Part shown: piece by piece, positions 31,597-42,052 of the stretch
Layout: every line of letters starts with the position of its first letter
How positions within the stretch are numbered: the stretch's first letter is position 1
Source of the DNA: Toxorhynchites rutilus septentrionalis
Lineage: Eukaryota; Arthropoda; Insecta; Diptera; Culicidae
NCBI RefSeq assembly: GCF_029784135.1
Contig: NC_073745.1
Span: forward strand, 55,891,205 to 55,955,204
Direction: 5' to 3'
Length of the DNA stretch: 64,000 nucleotides
Notes under the pieces: model-generated
Database searches by the model: none
Seen by the model: the letters and a program-made list of their open reading frames with translations, nothing else
What the model was told of the DNA's origin: nothing
Program-made: the position numbers and the translations under genes

Positions 31597-31716
31597 CTTC
31601 TCCCCTTGTAGAAAGTAAGCTACATAAGATCAAGAAGACTACAAATTCATTCTCTGGGGGGGCTTGATTACACGACTAGATCGTCGCAGTGATGTCGTCG
31701 TCTCATCAGCATCGCG

Positions 31717-32559
31717 TCAAGGAACCACTGATGTCGTACCAGTAGCTTCCTCACTCGGACTTGAGGCAGCAGGAACCACCGCAGGAGACACCACAGTAGT
31801 GTCAGGGGCCACGGCAGTAGAAGTAGTGGGCATGGTTAGCTCGTAACGTTCAATGAACTGCTCCCTAGGAATGTCCACCGAGCTCTCCTGTAGATCAGCG
31901 CTCACACCGACTATATGGTCAGTATGACGCTCCCAAATGCGTCCATCGTGGAGACGCACAGCATATCGCAGCTTCCCAAGCTTCTCGGCGATTTTTCCAA
32001 ACATCCATTTGTCTTTGGATAGGAAATCTCGCGCACGTACACGGTCACCATCCAGGAACTGGCGCACAGTAATATCCGTTTTGTTTGTAGTTTCATTCTT
32101 TGGCAGCAAAAGGTCGAGCCTTGATCTTATCTGTCGACCAAACACGAGCATTGACGGTGACTTCCCTGTAGATGGATGGATCGTCCTCCGGTAGGTAAGA
32201 AGAATGTGGGATAGTTCCAGATTCAGCAGGGACTTCGAACAGTTCAACGCCTTCAGTTTCTGTTTGAATGTCTGAACGTACCGCTCAGCTTGTCCATTCG
32301 TTGCTGAATGATACGGTGCTACCATCTTGTGTACCACCCCATTCATCTTAAGAAATTGCTGGAGGACCTCTGAAGTAAACTGGACGCCATGGTCGCTCAC
32401 CAAAACTGAGGGATTGCCAAACGTACTGAACAATTCCCGGCACATAGCAACGGTACCTTCGGCTGTAATGGATCGGCATATCTTGATCTCCGGCCACTTA
32501 CTGAAGGCATCAACATATATGAAGAAGTAGGTTTCCATGAACGGACCCGCAAAGTCCAC
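31717..32559 (-). pseudogene. Integrase fragment of the decayed gypsy element
   Basis: 280 open residues cover the integrase catalytic core: MDFAGPFM with the first aspartate, SVLVSDHGVQFTSEV with the second, and APYHSATNGQAERYV with the glutamate. They continue into the carboxyl-terminal DNA-binding part and a PTTSTAV-type low-complexity tail. The HHCC finger is lost at the upstream junction. Although open, it is separated from RNase H and RT by deletions, so no Pol can be made. Family: Ty3/gypsy, resembling the K02A2.6-like integrases of insects. Confidence 0.85.
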
Positions 32560-32641
32560 ATGGACCCTCTGAAATGGTTCACTCGGAATTTCCTAGCAGT
32601 GAAAGTTCATCTTCGCAGGTTCCGCACGCACCGACTGACAG

Positions 32642-33301
32642 TCAGCGCAATTCGCAATCATTTCCTCGATCTCTCGATCTAATTCTGGCCACCAGCAGTA
32701 TATAATTCTGCTGCACCCGATTCAAGGTCTGGGACGCGAACTGAATTGGACGTTCCGTGCCATCGGGGTATACATGACTCAACACCGCTCCGACATCGTA
32801 GGGTGAAGCGTCCGTAGCAAGCAACAGTGGCAGCTCAGGTGTATAGTGAACAAGGCAATTATCGGATAGCATCTGTTATTTAACTTCACTGAAAGAATCT
32901 TCGCATTGTTTAGTCCATCTGAATGGAACATCGTTTTTGAGCAGGTTATTGAGAGGATACAGAACCGTACTCGAATTCGCAAAGAATCGGTGGGTACTCA
33001 ACGTGAGTATCTCACGATCTTCCGAAGTCACTTTTAGTTGCAGGTACGCTTGGACGAGATCGATCTTGCTGAACTTGATTCCTCCTGCCAGCGAAGCAAA
33101 TAGCTCGTCTACAGTAGGCAGTTGATTCCTTTCCACCACGAGGTTCGGGTTTACGTTCTGCTTGTAGTCTCCGCAAATCCTCACCCGGTTCTGCGATTTC
33201 TTTACAGGAACAATTGGTGTAGCCCGGTTACTGGAATTAACTTTTGTGAGCACACCTTCTGCAACCAGCTTCTCCAATTCATCCTCCACCGCTTTCAGCA
33301 T
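32642..33301 (-). pseudogene. RT and RNase H fragments of the decayed gypsy element
   Basis: The frame 32876-33301 carries the RT start (LVAEGVLTKVNSSNRATPIV, then VRICGDYK) up to KIDLVQAYLQL. It then jumps to FANSSTVLYPLNNLLK, a post-catalytic segment, so the YxDD active site is deleted. The RNase H piece LLLATDASPYDVGAVLSH follows in 32642-32872 after a further break. Inactive. Confidence 0.85.
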
Positions 33302-33428
33302 ATTAAACGGTATCTTGCCTTGAGGAACACCGGCCGCGCATCTTTCTTCAAAGATAGGTTAGCTTGAACGTAGGAGATCTTTCCGATTGAATCTTCGAAA
33401 ACCTTAGGATACTTTTCCAGTACCGCCT

Positions 33429-34594
33429 TCAATGCAGCATCAGAGCACAGAGAACCAGTAGCAGTAGCAGCAGTAATCGTGTACATTCGATCCCTGTATT
33501 AAATTTTTCCAGTCCACTGACATTTGTCGTAGCCATTCTCGACCTAGTAACGGGTGCTTCCCGGAATTCCACACACGCGTCAAGAATACCTAGCACAGCG
33601 ATGCTGGTATTGCAATAGCTAACCAAATTCGTATTATCTTTACGCAACCGCACACTCGGAAAAAGTCTGTTTCGACATTCAGAACTGATAATACTGACCG
33701 GCGAACCAGTATCGATTTCAAAACGTATGAACTTTCCGTTAACGGACACATCCAGTATAAGTTTCTTATAACGCGACGTAGATTCGACCGTACAAACTTC
33801 ACGTACTTCCGCACTCCCGTCACTTTTATTGGCACCTGGTTGGTCCAAGTAATTGGTCTGAACTGATTGACCTTTGTTCGTCGAACGAGAATCATATTTC
33901 AACGCAGCGGATTTCTTCAGGCAAACCTTCGCAAGGTGCCCCGTTAACGAACACACCGTTTGTTTATACTTGCACGCATTCGCAAAATGCGATTTGTCTC
34001 CGCACCGATAGCATTTTTACTCACATTTTTACTCACATTTTTGTTTACAGTATGTTTTTCTTTTTTACCTGTTGCATGGTGCATCGCATGTACATCCTGT
34101 CTGGATGAGGCTCCTTCGATCTCTGCTCCTCCCTTACGAGAAAGTTTTATGCTCATCGGAATATCACGGGCCTCAATCAAAAGTAGTTCCCGCTTCTCCA
34201 GCAGCCGGTTCCGGATGTCATTCCTCTTCATTCCGAACACCAGCTGATTTCGCAACGCCGTCTCCAAGTATGCTCCGAAATTGCACGTAACCGCTATTCT
34301 CCGCAGGGCTACCAGATACCCATCCACTGTTTCGTCGGCAGAAGCAGCATCTTTATCACCTTGGCGACGACAATTGAATCGAAAATTTTCGCTAATTTCC
34401 AGCGGGCGGGGGCTAAAATAATCTTCCAGTGTTGCAACAATCTGCTGGTAAGTTTTATCTCGGGGGGCATCCGGAGCAACTTTATCGCAAATGACGTCGT
34501 ATGTTTCGGATCCCATGTAATGTAGCAGAAGATGTTTTCTCATATTATCTGCAATTCCGCAAATGTATCCAGGCGTTCCACCCACCGCATCCAT
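33429..34594 (-). pseudogene. Gag, zinc-knuckle and protease part of the decayed gypsy element
   Basis: The gag frame at 33944-34594 ends in the zinc-knuckle region (CGDKSHFANAC in an overlapping frame). The next frame, 33429-33956, carries a second, incomplete knuckle (GHLAKVC) and a protease with the motif FEIDTGSPVSIIS. The junctions are frameshifted relative to each other and to RT. The relic ends near 34600, inside gag, with no upstream LTR. Confidence 0.8.
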
Positions 34595-35075
34595 TTCAAC
34601 TTGCGTCTGTCGAACGGATCAATCGCAAAATTTGGTACAAAATTGATAATTTTTCAGGAGTGTTCTCAACCATTTTACTAGTTTATGTAAAAAATAATAA
34701 AAATGATAAAAAATTTGTCTAATGATTATTTGTTAGATTTTCCTGTTTTAACTTGTTTTCCACATTGTCTTGTATTTATTGATATGTCAAGCACAATCGC
34801 CTCTAATGCGACACTTTGTATGTCCAATTATAGGAAAATCACTGTACTTACTTCCCCGCCAGTAGGGAACTATGGTAATTTTGAAGAGAAAGATGACCCG
34901 TTTCAGTAGCTACCAATCCAAAAAAAAAATGTCGATGTAATCATTGAAGTCGAACTTTTGTAGTTTCAGCCACTGTTATGAAAGCACATCGCAAATTGTC
35001 ATTTCAACACTCATTTTTGTTAAAAGTTCTAATTCAAACCATATTTGCTGTTAGCAGAAAACACAGGTTCCATGT

Positions 35076-35195
35076 AAGGGGCCGTTAACATACCAAGTGG
35101 ACAGATAAAGCACGATTTTAGACACCCCCCTTCCTCCTACGTGGACAAGCGTGGACATTATATATACCCCTCCCCATGTTGTCCACGTGGACATT
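35076..35195. repeat. CACGTGGACA-type MITE, copy 1
   Basis: Starts AGGGGCCGTTAACATACC and ends TTGTCCACGTGGACA. Internal CCTACGTGGACAAGCGTGG is shared with copies at 46701-46804, 50998-51100 and 56771-56884. Short, non-coding, with inverted-repeat ends. Confidence 0.65.
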
Positions 35196-36238
35196 TCTTC
35201 ATTTTTGTCATTTGTTTGGGCTATGTCTTTCATTTCTATACCGGGGTGTAAAATCTAAGTTTCGAAAACGAAAGCGTTACGCCGAAGACCGAAATTTTGA
35301 GCGTTAATAGTTCCTAAACAACTGAACCAAATGGTATGATAAACACTTCATTCGAAAGATAAAATGTCTACGCGTTATATACTTGTTACTTTTTCATCCA
35401 AAAACTTGTTTCAATAGTCTTAAAATTGCTTTCAAAACAGGCTATTGAAATCACCAATCGGTATATAAGCGAGCGCCGCTCGTAAACCCACTCAGTTATA
35501 ATTGACCAGCGATTGGAACATGTTGTCGCTGTTGTGATGAAGCTAACTTCGTTTATCATGAAGGCGCTGATGAACGGTGTCACCAAGAGCCTGTTTGTGC
35601 ACCTCAGGCCAGAAGGGAATCCATCAGGAGGAAAGTGATGCCACGGTTCCGCTTGAAACATCGGAGCAGCCGCCACACACACATACACGCGCGGAACCCT
35701 CGTTGCTATCATCGTTGCTGAAAAATAATCTACCAGTTCCCCTGGGAATTGAAAAATACATTCATGCGAAAAAGTTTATTTCTAGGTAGTGCGGACTGAA
35801 TCAAAACGGCTGTCAAAAAAGATCCAATTGAAATGTCAAAAGAGATCCAACGATCAGGAGTGTTATTTTTCTTATGATAATCAACACTATAAAAGAGGTA
35901 TTGTTGTCAAGGGTAAAAATAAGTAAAATTATAAAATGAACGAACTACATTTTTCCGTCAATTGTTTAATTAACCATTGCATCTCTGAAAGAGCATCTCA
36001 GCCTTTCACTGAGCAACGCATTGTTAATGTCCCCTCTCTTTGTCATAACGTTTTTCCGAACGTAATAAAAACAAACAAAATCAGAGTCACGTTAATGTTT
36101 ACTCCTACGATTTGGAAATATTCGATAAAAAGTGGAAGGAAGAGCTGCCAGATGATTTTTAAAAAAAGTCTGTAAAAACATGTGAATGTCTGTTAAAAAT
36201 GTGGAAAAGTCTGTAAAAGTGTGCAGATCTATAGAAAT

Positions 36239-36516
36239 TTTTTTTTTTTTTTTTTTTTTATCTTCGCTTATTTTTCGTCGGCCTATTTCCGCCACTTTAG
36301 TGCCAATCACCGACATCAGGGAGGCGACTCCACCTGTTCCTACCTATCAGACTCAACAACTCATGAGCCGGGCCAACTTCTTTTACTTCCGCTCCGAAGG
36401 AAGACGTAACCAGAGATTTTTCGCCTCAGAAAATCCCAACGACGCCAGCTGGGATTGAACCCAGGCCGATCGGATTGTGAGGCTGTTACGCTAACCATAC
36501 AACCACTGGCGCCGTC
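36239..36516 (-). mobile_element. tRNA-derived SINE with 12-bp target duplication
   Basis: On the minus strand a tRNA-like head starts GACGGCGCCAGTGGTTGTA. It contains a Pol III A box (TGGTTAGCGTAA) and B box (GGTTCAATCCC). It ends about 280 bp later in a long poly-A (the T-run at 36239-36260). ATCTATAGAAAT is directly repeated at 36227-36238 and 36517-36528. It resembles Feilai-type mosquito SINEs; family identity was not checked. Confidence 0.9.
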
Positions 36517-37558
36517 ATCTATAGAAATGTCTTTTAACGTTAATTTTCACATATTCATTAATACTTTGTACATCACGATGCACGTAAGATTGTATTCTGT
36601 ATATATATACAGCCATTCCATGCCAAACTAATATAGTGGTTCTCAGATCTTCGTCAAAAGTGGTAATTTTGTTCTTTATCGCAAAACGTTAAACTTGTAT
36701 TTTGACGTAGGACTACGTCTAACCGGAAGATATAGGGGCTGAAATGGAAATCTAGGCACTGAACAAGTAGGAAAAAATGCAAGATTTGGAACGCTTCTAA
36801 CTCGAGCATTTCTCAATAGATCGCAAAGGTTTTTGCATCAATTGATAGGAAATATATCTACGCATCTATAATAACGAATAACATTTAATTTTTCTTGAGA
36901 TAAATAATTGAATAATTGTGAAATATCAAGCATTGTTAAAATGCACTATGTGCCCATTTTTGATTGGTCCGTTTTGTGCTCCTCAAATCGTACCGACCAA
37001 AACGGGCAACCAGAGCAGCAGCGAAATAGAATGAAGCACGATTGGAAAGGAAAAAGAAAAAAATGAACGAAACATTGGTCGCAGTCTCACACATGCGTAA
37101 TTCTCGAGCCAGCCAGTCAGCTTAAAAATCCCCGCTCCGCTGCCGTTTTGTTTACGCTGTTGGCATCATTGTAGTGTTTCGGTGACTGCTGCAAGTTATT
37201 GTCTGCATTGCTGTTCTACGGGACGTGAGGGTTGTTGCCGTTGCTGCTGGGATTGGAAACTCAGCGATTGTGGGAGCTTTGCTAGCGGGTATATAAAAGA
37301 GGTGGCTCTTAATAACCGGTGGGCTTGTGCCGTATTGCTTTAGCTGACGACTCGCCTGATCGTTCGGGTTGTGAGACACAACAGCTAGTTCGATTGAAAC
37401 CAACCCAGCGTAGGTATATGTTGGTGGGGACCGCTATATAGCATAAAGATTTGATCTACTTTGTTTATAAACAAAAAAAGCCGCTGTCATTTTTCATCCC
37501 ACATTTTTCAAAACCACGAGTACTAAGTTTTCTAAATTGGAACCATTCCATAAAACAA

Positions 37559-37574
37559 GGCGCTTTTCAGGGCC
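37559..37574 (+). promoter_or_regulatory. Histone mRNA 3' stem-loop
   Basis: GGCGCTTTTCAGGGCC, with one mismatch in the stem and the canonical loop. It is homologous to 4238-4253. The H2A-like coding that precedes it in copy A is replaced here by other sequence. Confidence 0.7.
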
Positions 37575-37765
37575 ATTAAACCTTCCAAAAAAGAGTTTAG
37601 GAAATACAGTTCAATGCTTTCTAAAACATTATCCAAAATAATCATAAAACACAAATTGATTTTTTCATAATTTGTTTGCCAGGATCTGATGAGTATGTGA
37701 ATTCGGCAGTTGTTCTGAGCTTATTGATTTTCACCAATTCTTAAATTGCTTCTAGATTGAAAGTA

Positions 37766-37980
37766 CAGTAATTTACACTTATCTCGACATTTAGCTAATT
37801 GGACGGACCTGTAATGCGAGATATTTTGTTGGACATTTTTGTAAACATAGAGTCGTTGTCGTATAGTTGAAAGTCGACACTGTACCACTGTCATCGCAAA
37901 TGTTCAATTACAGGTTAAAATTACCTCCAATCCGACACTGAGTGGTGGTAATGCGACGTGCCATTGAATGTAATTTACTG
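37766..37980. mobile_element. TA-flanked MITE, second copy
   Basis: 215 bp with ends CAGTAATTTACA and GTAATTTACTG and TA on both sides, at the same place in copy B as 4471-4696 in copy A. A lone right end, AATGTAATTTACTG, recurs at about 38649-38662. Confidence 0.75.
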
Positions 37981-38137
37981 TAAAATATGTCACAAGCTGG
38001 ATGGGAAGAAATTTTCCAACTGTGAAAGCTGTGGCGAGTGGCAAATGCAATAGCTAAACAGAAAGGTTTAGCCGAACAAGATGGGGATATCGAGTGATAA
38101 CAAAACAATAAACTCTTTAGATTGAAGATTATTTTGT

Positions 38138-38216
38138 GATCCTGAAAAGGACCCTTTTTAGCCTGCATGTGAATCCAACGAGCGAACAAATCGTAATGAA
38201 TGTATTTTTTTGCCAT
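38138..38216 (-). pseudogene. Possible H2B fragment with 3' stem-loop
   Basis: Same arrangement as 4854-4934: an ATGGC start, a short AMAKKYIHY-like reading and the stem-loop GGTCCTTTTCAGGATC at 38138-38153 on the minus strand. It is divergent from the H2A relic at 38395, the order expected for the arthropod H2A/H2B pair. Almost the whole coding region is deleted. Confidence 0.45.
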
Positions 38217-38394
38217 CGCTCCCTTTTAACGCTCAGTCGTTCGTCTCGTTGGACTCGCCCCTCTGGCTGAGTCTGCCGATTTGTCTCTATCCTGTGAGTG
38301 TGTACCGCTAGAGTATAAAACACGCGGACCCCAAAAAAATATCTTATTTTCTTTCAAACCGTAAACCCGTGTGGTTGTACGGCATCGGTATCGT
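38217..38394. promoter_or_regulatory. Divergent histone promoter with TATA box
   Basis: GAGTATAAAACACGCGG has a TATA box at 38314-38320, about 75 bp before the H2A relic. The other side leads into the minus-strand H2B-like fragment. The paired arrangement supports a captured bidirectional H2A/H2B promoter. Confidence 0.55.
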
Positions 38395-38565
38395 GGACGT
38401 AACAAAGGAGAACAAGTTAAGGGAAAGGCATAGTCTCACTCGAACCGTGCAGGTCTCCAGTTCCCTGTTGGTCGCATTCACTGATTGCTCCGCAAGGGTA
38501 ACTAAGCCGAACGGATTGGTGCCGGAGCACCAGTATACCTAACAGCGATTATAGAGTTTCGGCCG
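38395..38565 (+). pseudogene. Histone H2A pseudogene fragment
   Basis: One frame reads GRNKGEQVKGKA, stop, SHSNRAGLQFPVGRIH, stop, LLRKGN, stop, AERIGAGAPVYLTAIIEF. These are the consecutive amino-terminal tail and first two helices of H2A with three stop codons and no frameshift over 57 codons. AGLQFPVGRIH is the H2A signature. The rest of the fold is lost after about 38565. A perfect histone stem-loop follows at 38800-38815. The upstream TATA box is intact. It is clearly non-coding for histone now. Confidence 0.92.
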
Positions 38566-38799
38566 TCGGAGTGCTTCGGTTCGGCGCTCATCAAGGCAAC
38601 AATTAGTTTCAGTGAGTGGCAAAGTGTTTCTCCGGCACGTCGCATTAAATGTAATTTACTGAACAACATGTCACAAGCTGGATGGGTAGAAACTTTCCAA
38701 CTGTGAAAGCTGTGGCGAGTGGCAAACGCAATAGCTAAACAGGAAGGTTTAACCGAACAAGATGGGAATATCGAGTGATAACAAAAACACAACACCAAA

Positions 38800-38815
38800 G
38801 GTTCTTTTCAGAACC
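38800..38815 (+). promoter_or_regulatory. Histone mRNA 3' stem-loop
   Basis: GGTTCTTTTCAGAACC, a perfect 6-bp stem and the TTTC loop, 235 bp after the H2A relic. The same 16 bases occur at 5235-5250. Confidence 0.85.
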
Positions 38816-38993
38816 ATCAACATATTCATAAAGAGTAAACAGTAAACTAATCCATTTTTCAGGTAGATAGGTAGGTATTCACGTAGGAGAAGAAAATAAA
38901 ACAATATATTTAAAATATATATTTAACAGAAGCTGTCCCCTTTGTATAGTCCTACGTCACTCCGGTTATGTCCCCGACATTACCCACCCGCCT

Positions 38994-40140
38994 TTTTTTT
39001 AATTTGTCATTAGGGTGCCCATTTCCATTTTAGGGTGATCCCAAAAATCATTTTTTCCACTTTTTCCCAAAATGACTTTTTTCAAAAATTTATAACTTTC
39101 GAACCACTCAACCGATTTAGATGATCGACATATCAAATTTAAGCCAATGAGCTTTAATTGAGAAATATTTAACTTGCATATAATATGGATCCTATTTTTA
39201 ATATGGATTGAAAGCTGAGAATTTTTTACATAAAATATCTCGATATCAGAGATGCTATTTTTTTCGTTTTTGAAATATGATTTTTCAAAACTAATCGATG
39301 GTTCGAAAAACAATTTTTCCCCATTTTTCCCACTACAAAAAGTCATAACTTTCGAACTATTGGACCGATTAATATCATCGACATATCAAATTGAAGCTTA
39401 CGAGTTATTTTTCTTTGAAAAAATATTACTTTTGCGAAAAAATTTTGTTTTTGTAATTATTGATTGAGATAGTTTTTCATAGTTTTCTCGGTTAAAGATA
39501 GGAGCGCTATATTTTTTTATATTTTTTATGGAAAGCTGAGCATTATTCACCTAACATATCTCGATATCGGAGATGCTATAATTATCGTTTTTAAGTTAGA
39601 ATTTTGTAAATTTAACATGTTTTAAGTCTTCGATCAATATTCATATGTGACTAAACTAGACCTATGCTATTAGAATCCAATCTTCCCGCAAGTGTGAATT
39701 TTGCTTATTGGCTTCAATTTAATATATCGATCATCTAAATCGGTTCAGTAGTTCAAATGTTATGATTTTTTTCAGAAAGTTATTTTTGGGCAAATGGGGA
39801 AAAATGATTTTTTTAAAAATCATATCTAAAAAACGAAAAAATAGCAACCCTGATATCGAGATATGTTGTGTAAAAAATCCTCAGCTTTCAAGAAAAAATA
39901 TAAAAAAATATAGCGCCTTCTAGTCCAAAGTCATAAAAAAATAAAAAACGACTACAATCAATAATTATATTTTAGTATATAATTATTTTTTTCGCAAGTT
40001 AAATATTTTTTAATAAAAGGCTAGGTCAATTTTATATGTCGATCATCTAAATCGATTCAGTGATTCAAAAGTTATTAATTTTCATTTGTCATTTTTGGGA
40101 AAAAGTGGAAAAAATGATTTTTCGGACCACTTAATAACTT
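38994..40140. repeat. Large imperfect inverted (foldback) repeat
   Basis: The left arm (about 39000-39590) carries GTGATCCCAAAAATCATTTT, ACCGATTTAGATGATCGACA and TATCTCGATATC. The right arm (about 39590-40140) carries their reverse complements in reverse order, for example TGTCGATCATCTAAATCG and AAAAATGATTTTTCGG. ORFs in it are low-complexity and not coding. The left arm continues the dispersed repeat seen at 17042-17165. Confidence 0.7.
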
Positions 40141-41023
40141 ATGTGCTGTAAGTGTGTTTAAATGTTTCAACGATCTACACATACATACATAAACATACAT
40201 ACGCGTTTTTAATTTTTATAAAAAACAGTATTTCTCCGTTGATACATTGGACATCCACCAAGGCTTGCGGTCTTGTCGTTGATGAAATTTATAAAAAAAT
40301 GCAGTGTATATTTTCCATCCGCCATGCAAGGCTATACAAGTTTTAGATCACCACACGGCCATGAACCATGTCTGTCGTAACAATATCGAACAGTAACCCA
40401 TATTTCGTCATAAGCAGACCCGAAAGCAAATGTAAGTTGTTGAAAATAGAATGAAAATTTTTATTCGATGTTGTTTAAATACTTAGAAGACATAGTCCTG
40501 ACCCTAACTTAACTATTTTTCAATAAATCTCCTTGCATATCAGCAAAACAATCTTATCTAGAACAGAAAATAATTATCAGAGACAATTTCGTTCAAGATT
40601 TTTCCTTACCTGCAGAGAATGCAATTTTTCATTAATTGTGAATAACCGTATCCTCTCTTTCGTCTGCAATGATGTCAAGGCAAAAGTACTTATGTGTATG
40701 AGTTCCAAACTTCATACACACCAGATTGGCCAACCAGAAGGACTGCCGGGCCGCAGGTTGAGTATCGCTGGTCTAACGTCATGTGTATTGATATGTACTA
40801 AATATAATAACTTTCTGCATTCTGGAAAAATGTCATATGGTGAGTCAAATATTTTTGATGTGATGAATAGATGTGATGAATGTTTTACAGATATGTCTGT
40901 AAATTTTCAAACATATTTGTAAATCTGGCATCTCTGGTGGTCTGAAAATTTATTGCAAGAAATCGCTTGAAAACATGCATGAATTTGCTTGGGAATGAAG
41001 TGGATTGAGTCCGCACCACTTAG
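40141..41023. other. No recognised gene
   Basis: AT-rich sequence inside the 5.2-kb TIR element. The ORFs at 40152-40346 and 40533-40922 have no recognisable domain or coding bias. Confidence 0.3.
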
Positions 41024-41280
41024 GTTTATTTTAATGTTTTCTATCCATACAACACTGCAACTAAATACATTTGGTTTTGTGATTTTCCAATCAAGTGTAA
41101 TTAACTGGAAAGCTTCTGAAGATTATTCTTCCCCATCAGTAGGATATTTTCGTATCCGATATTGTATGCGCGTGCAACGGAAAATTTTTCGTATCGCGAA
41201 AATTATATAATTTTCAATCGATTATTGCTCAGTCGCCGAAATTTTCATACTCAGAGTGTTCATTCCCCTCGAGTTTGCCT

Positions 41281-41410
41281 TCGAAATTGCCATCGTAAAC
41301 CACAAATTCTCTCGATTCAATCACGCACGAAAAGCATACTTAAGCGATATTCTGGTGGTGAAACCAATTCATTTTTCGTGAGGACATCTACAAGACAACA
41401 TCGTTACTGA
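41281..41410 (+). pseudogene. Histone H4-like relic
   Basis: From 41290 the frame reads HRKPQILSIQSRTKSILKRYSGGE. It aligns with the H4 segment HRK...IQ..TK....R...GG with conserved spacing up to a two-residue gap. Further on, DIYKTT in another frame may correspond to LIYEETR. A second copy with the same HRK...I.S.TK pattern lies at 45538. The similarity is partial, and histone origin is supported mainly by the companion H3 relics in the same element family. Confidence 0.5.
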
Positions 41411-42052
41411 ACGAGCTGAACGTGCTGGACGAGCTGGACGGCGAGGGATCGAAGAATTCATTACCTGGCCTGACCTGACCTGAAATGCAATCAGTTTGCT
41501 TTGACGGTGAGGGAGCGCAGAAAAGCCGATCGATCAGAAGGAGAAGAGAAGGTGACCAAGAGAATATCAGCATCGAAAAACGGTTCCCCGGGAAGACATC
41601 GAAGCAGCCGCCACACACACACACACACACACACATACCCTTCGCAACTTTTTCGTTTGCTGGTTATCGAGAAGAAACCTGAAAAGAAGTAATCGTTGCT
41701 GAAAAATAATCTGCCAGTTCCCCTTGGAATTGAAAATTACATTGAAGCGAGTTTATTTTAATGTTTTCTATCCATATAATACTGCGACCACATACATTTG
41801 GTTTTGTGATTTGTCAATCAAGTGCAATTAGCAGGAAAGCTTCTGAAGATTATTCTTCAGAACAAGGATTTTTGTACCAATATTGGATGCATAAAACCTT
41901 GAGCCTCCAACGTTACGCTCTCGTTTTCGAAGTCCCCCAAATATTCATTCATTCAGAATGGATTTAGATTCAACTTCAAACAAATGTTCTCTAAATCAAC
42001 GATAGTCCTACGTCACCCTTGCGGTTATACCATAGATATAACCCACTTCCTG

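Larger units (their letters stand above)
36702..38992 (+). mobile_element. Histone-carrying palindrome/hairpin element, copy B
   Basis: The left end TGACGTAGGACTACGTC sits in a T-run. The right end TAGTCCTACGTCACTCC is followed by GGTTATGTCCCCGACATTACC (stem-loop) and a T-run. Collinear in large part with 3388-5427 but with a different 350-bp block at 37146-37500, which includes a TATA box (GGGTATATAAAAGAGG, about 37288). It contains a clear H2A relic, a probable H2B end in divergent orientation and three stem-loops. No transposase. Confidence 0.8.
35782..41023. mobile_element. 5.2-kb TIR-bounded insertion with 8-bp target duplication
   Basis: The ends are CTAGGTAGTGCGGACTGAATC and, reverse-complemented, CTAAGTGGTGCGGACTCAATC. 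They are flanked by GTTTATTT at 35774-35781 and 41024-41031. The related sequences near 43383 and 45260 give the uninterrupted target. An 8-bp duplication fits the hAT or P superfamilies, but no transposase is visible. The interior holds a SINE, the histone-carrying copy B and a foldback repeat. Confidence 0.75.
35222..42052 (+). mobile_element. Histone-type palindrome/hairpin element, copy D (interrupted)
   Basis: The left end has lost the palindrome and starts in the family word GTCTTTCATTTCTATACCGG, as at 42825. The right end TAGTCCTACGTCACCC is followed by the hairpin GGTTATACC...TATAACC and a T-run. A 5242-bp TIR element (35782-41023) splits it. Without that insertion copy D is about 1.6 kb and collinear with parts of 42808-46434. 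It contains a TATA box in TCGGTATATAAGCGAGCG (about 35459) and an H4-like relic at 41290. Confidence 0.65.

Noticed and set aside
31717..34594. Second functional gypsy element
   Set aside because: The RT active site is deleted, several frameshifts occur and no second LTR was found.
35555..35640. Additional histone coding (H2B or H1) after the TATA box in copies C and D
   Set aside because: The readings starting MKALMNGV do not align with any histone beyond a few residues.
36440..36511. tRNA gene on the minus strand at about 36440-36516
   Set aside because: The Pol III boxes are good, but the tRNA-like part continues into a SINE body with poly-A and is flanked by a target duplication, so it is a SINE head.
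41485..41690. H2B amino-terminal tail in the AQKSRSIRRRREG-type frame
   Set aside because: Only a basic, lysine/arginine-rich resemblance; no ordered match, and the frame runs into a CA microsatellite.
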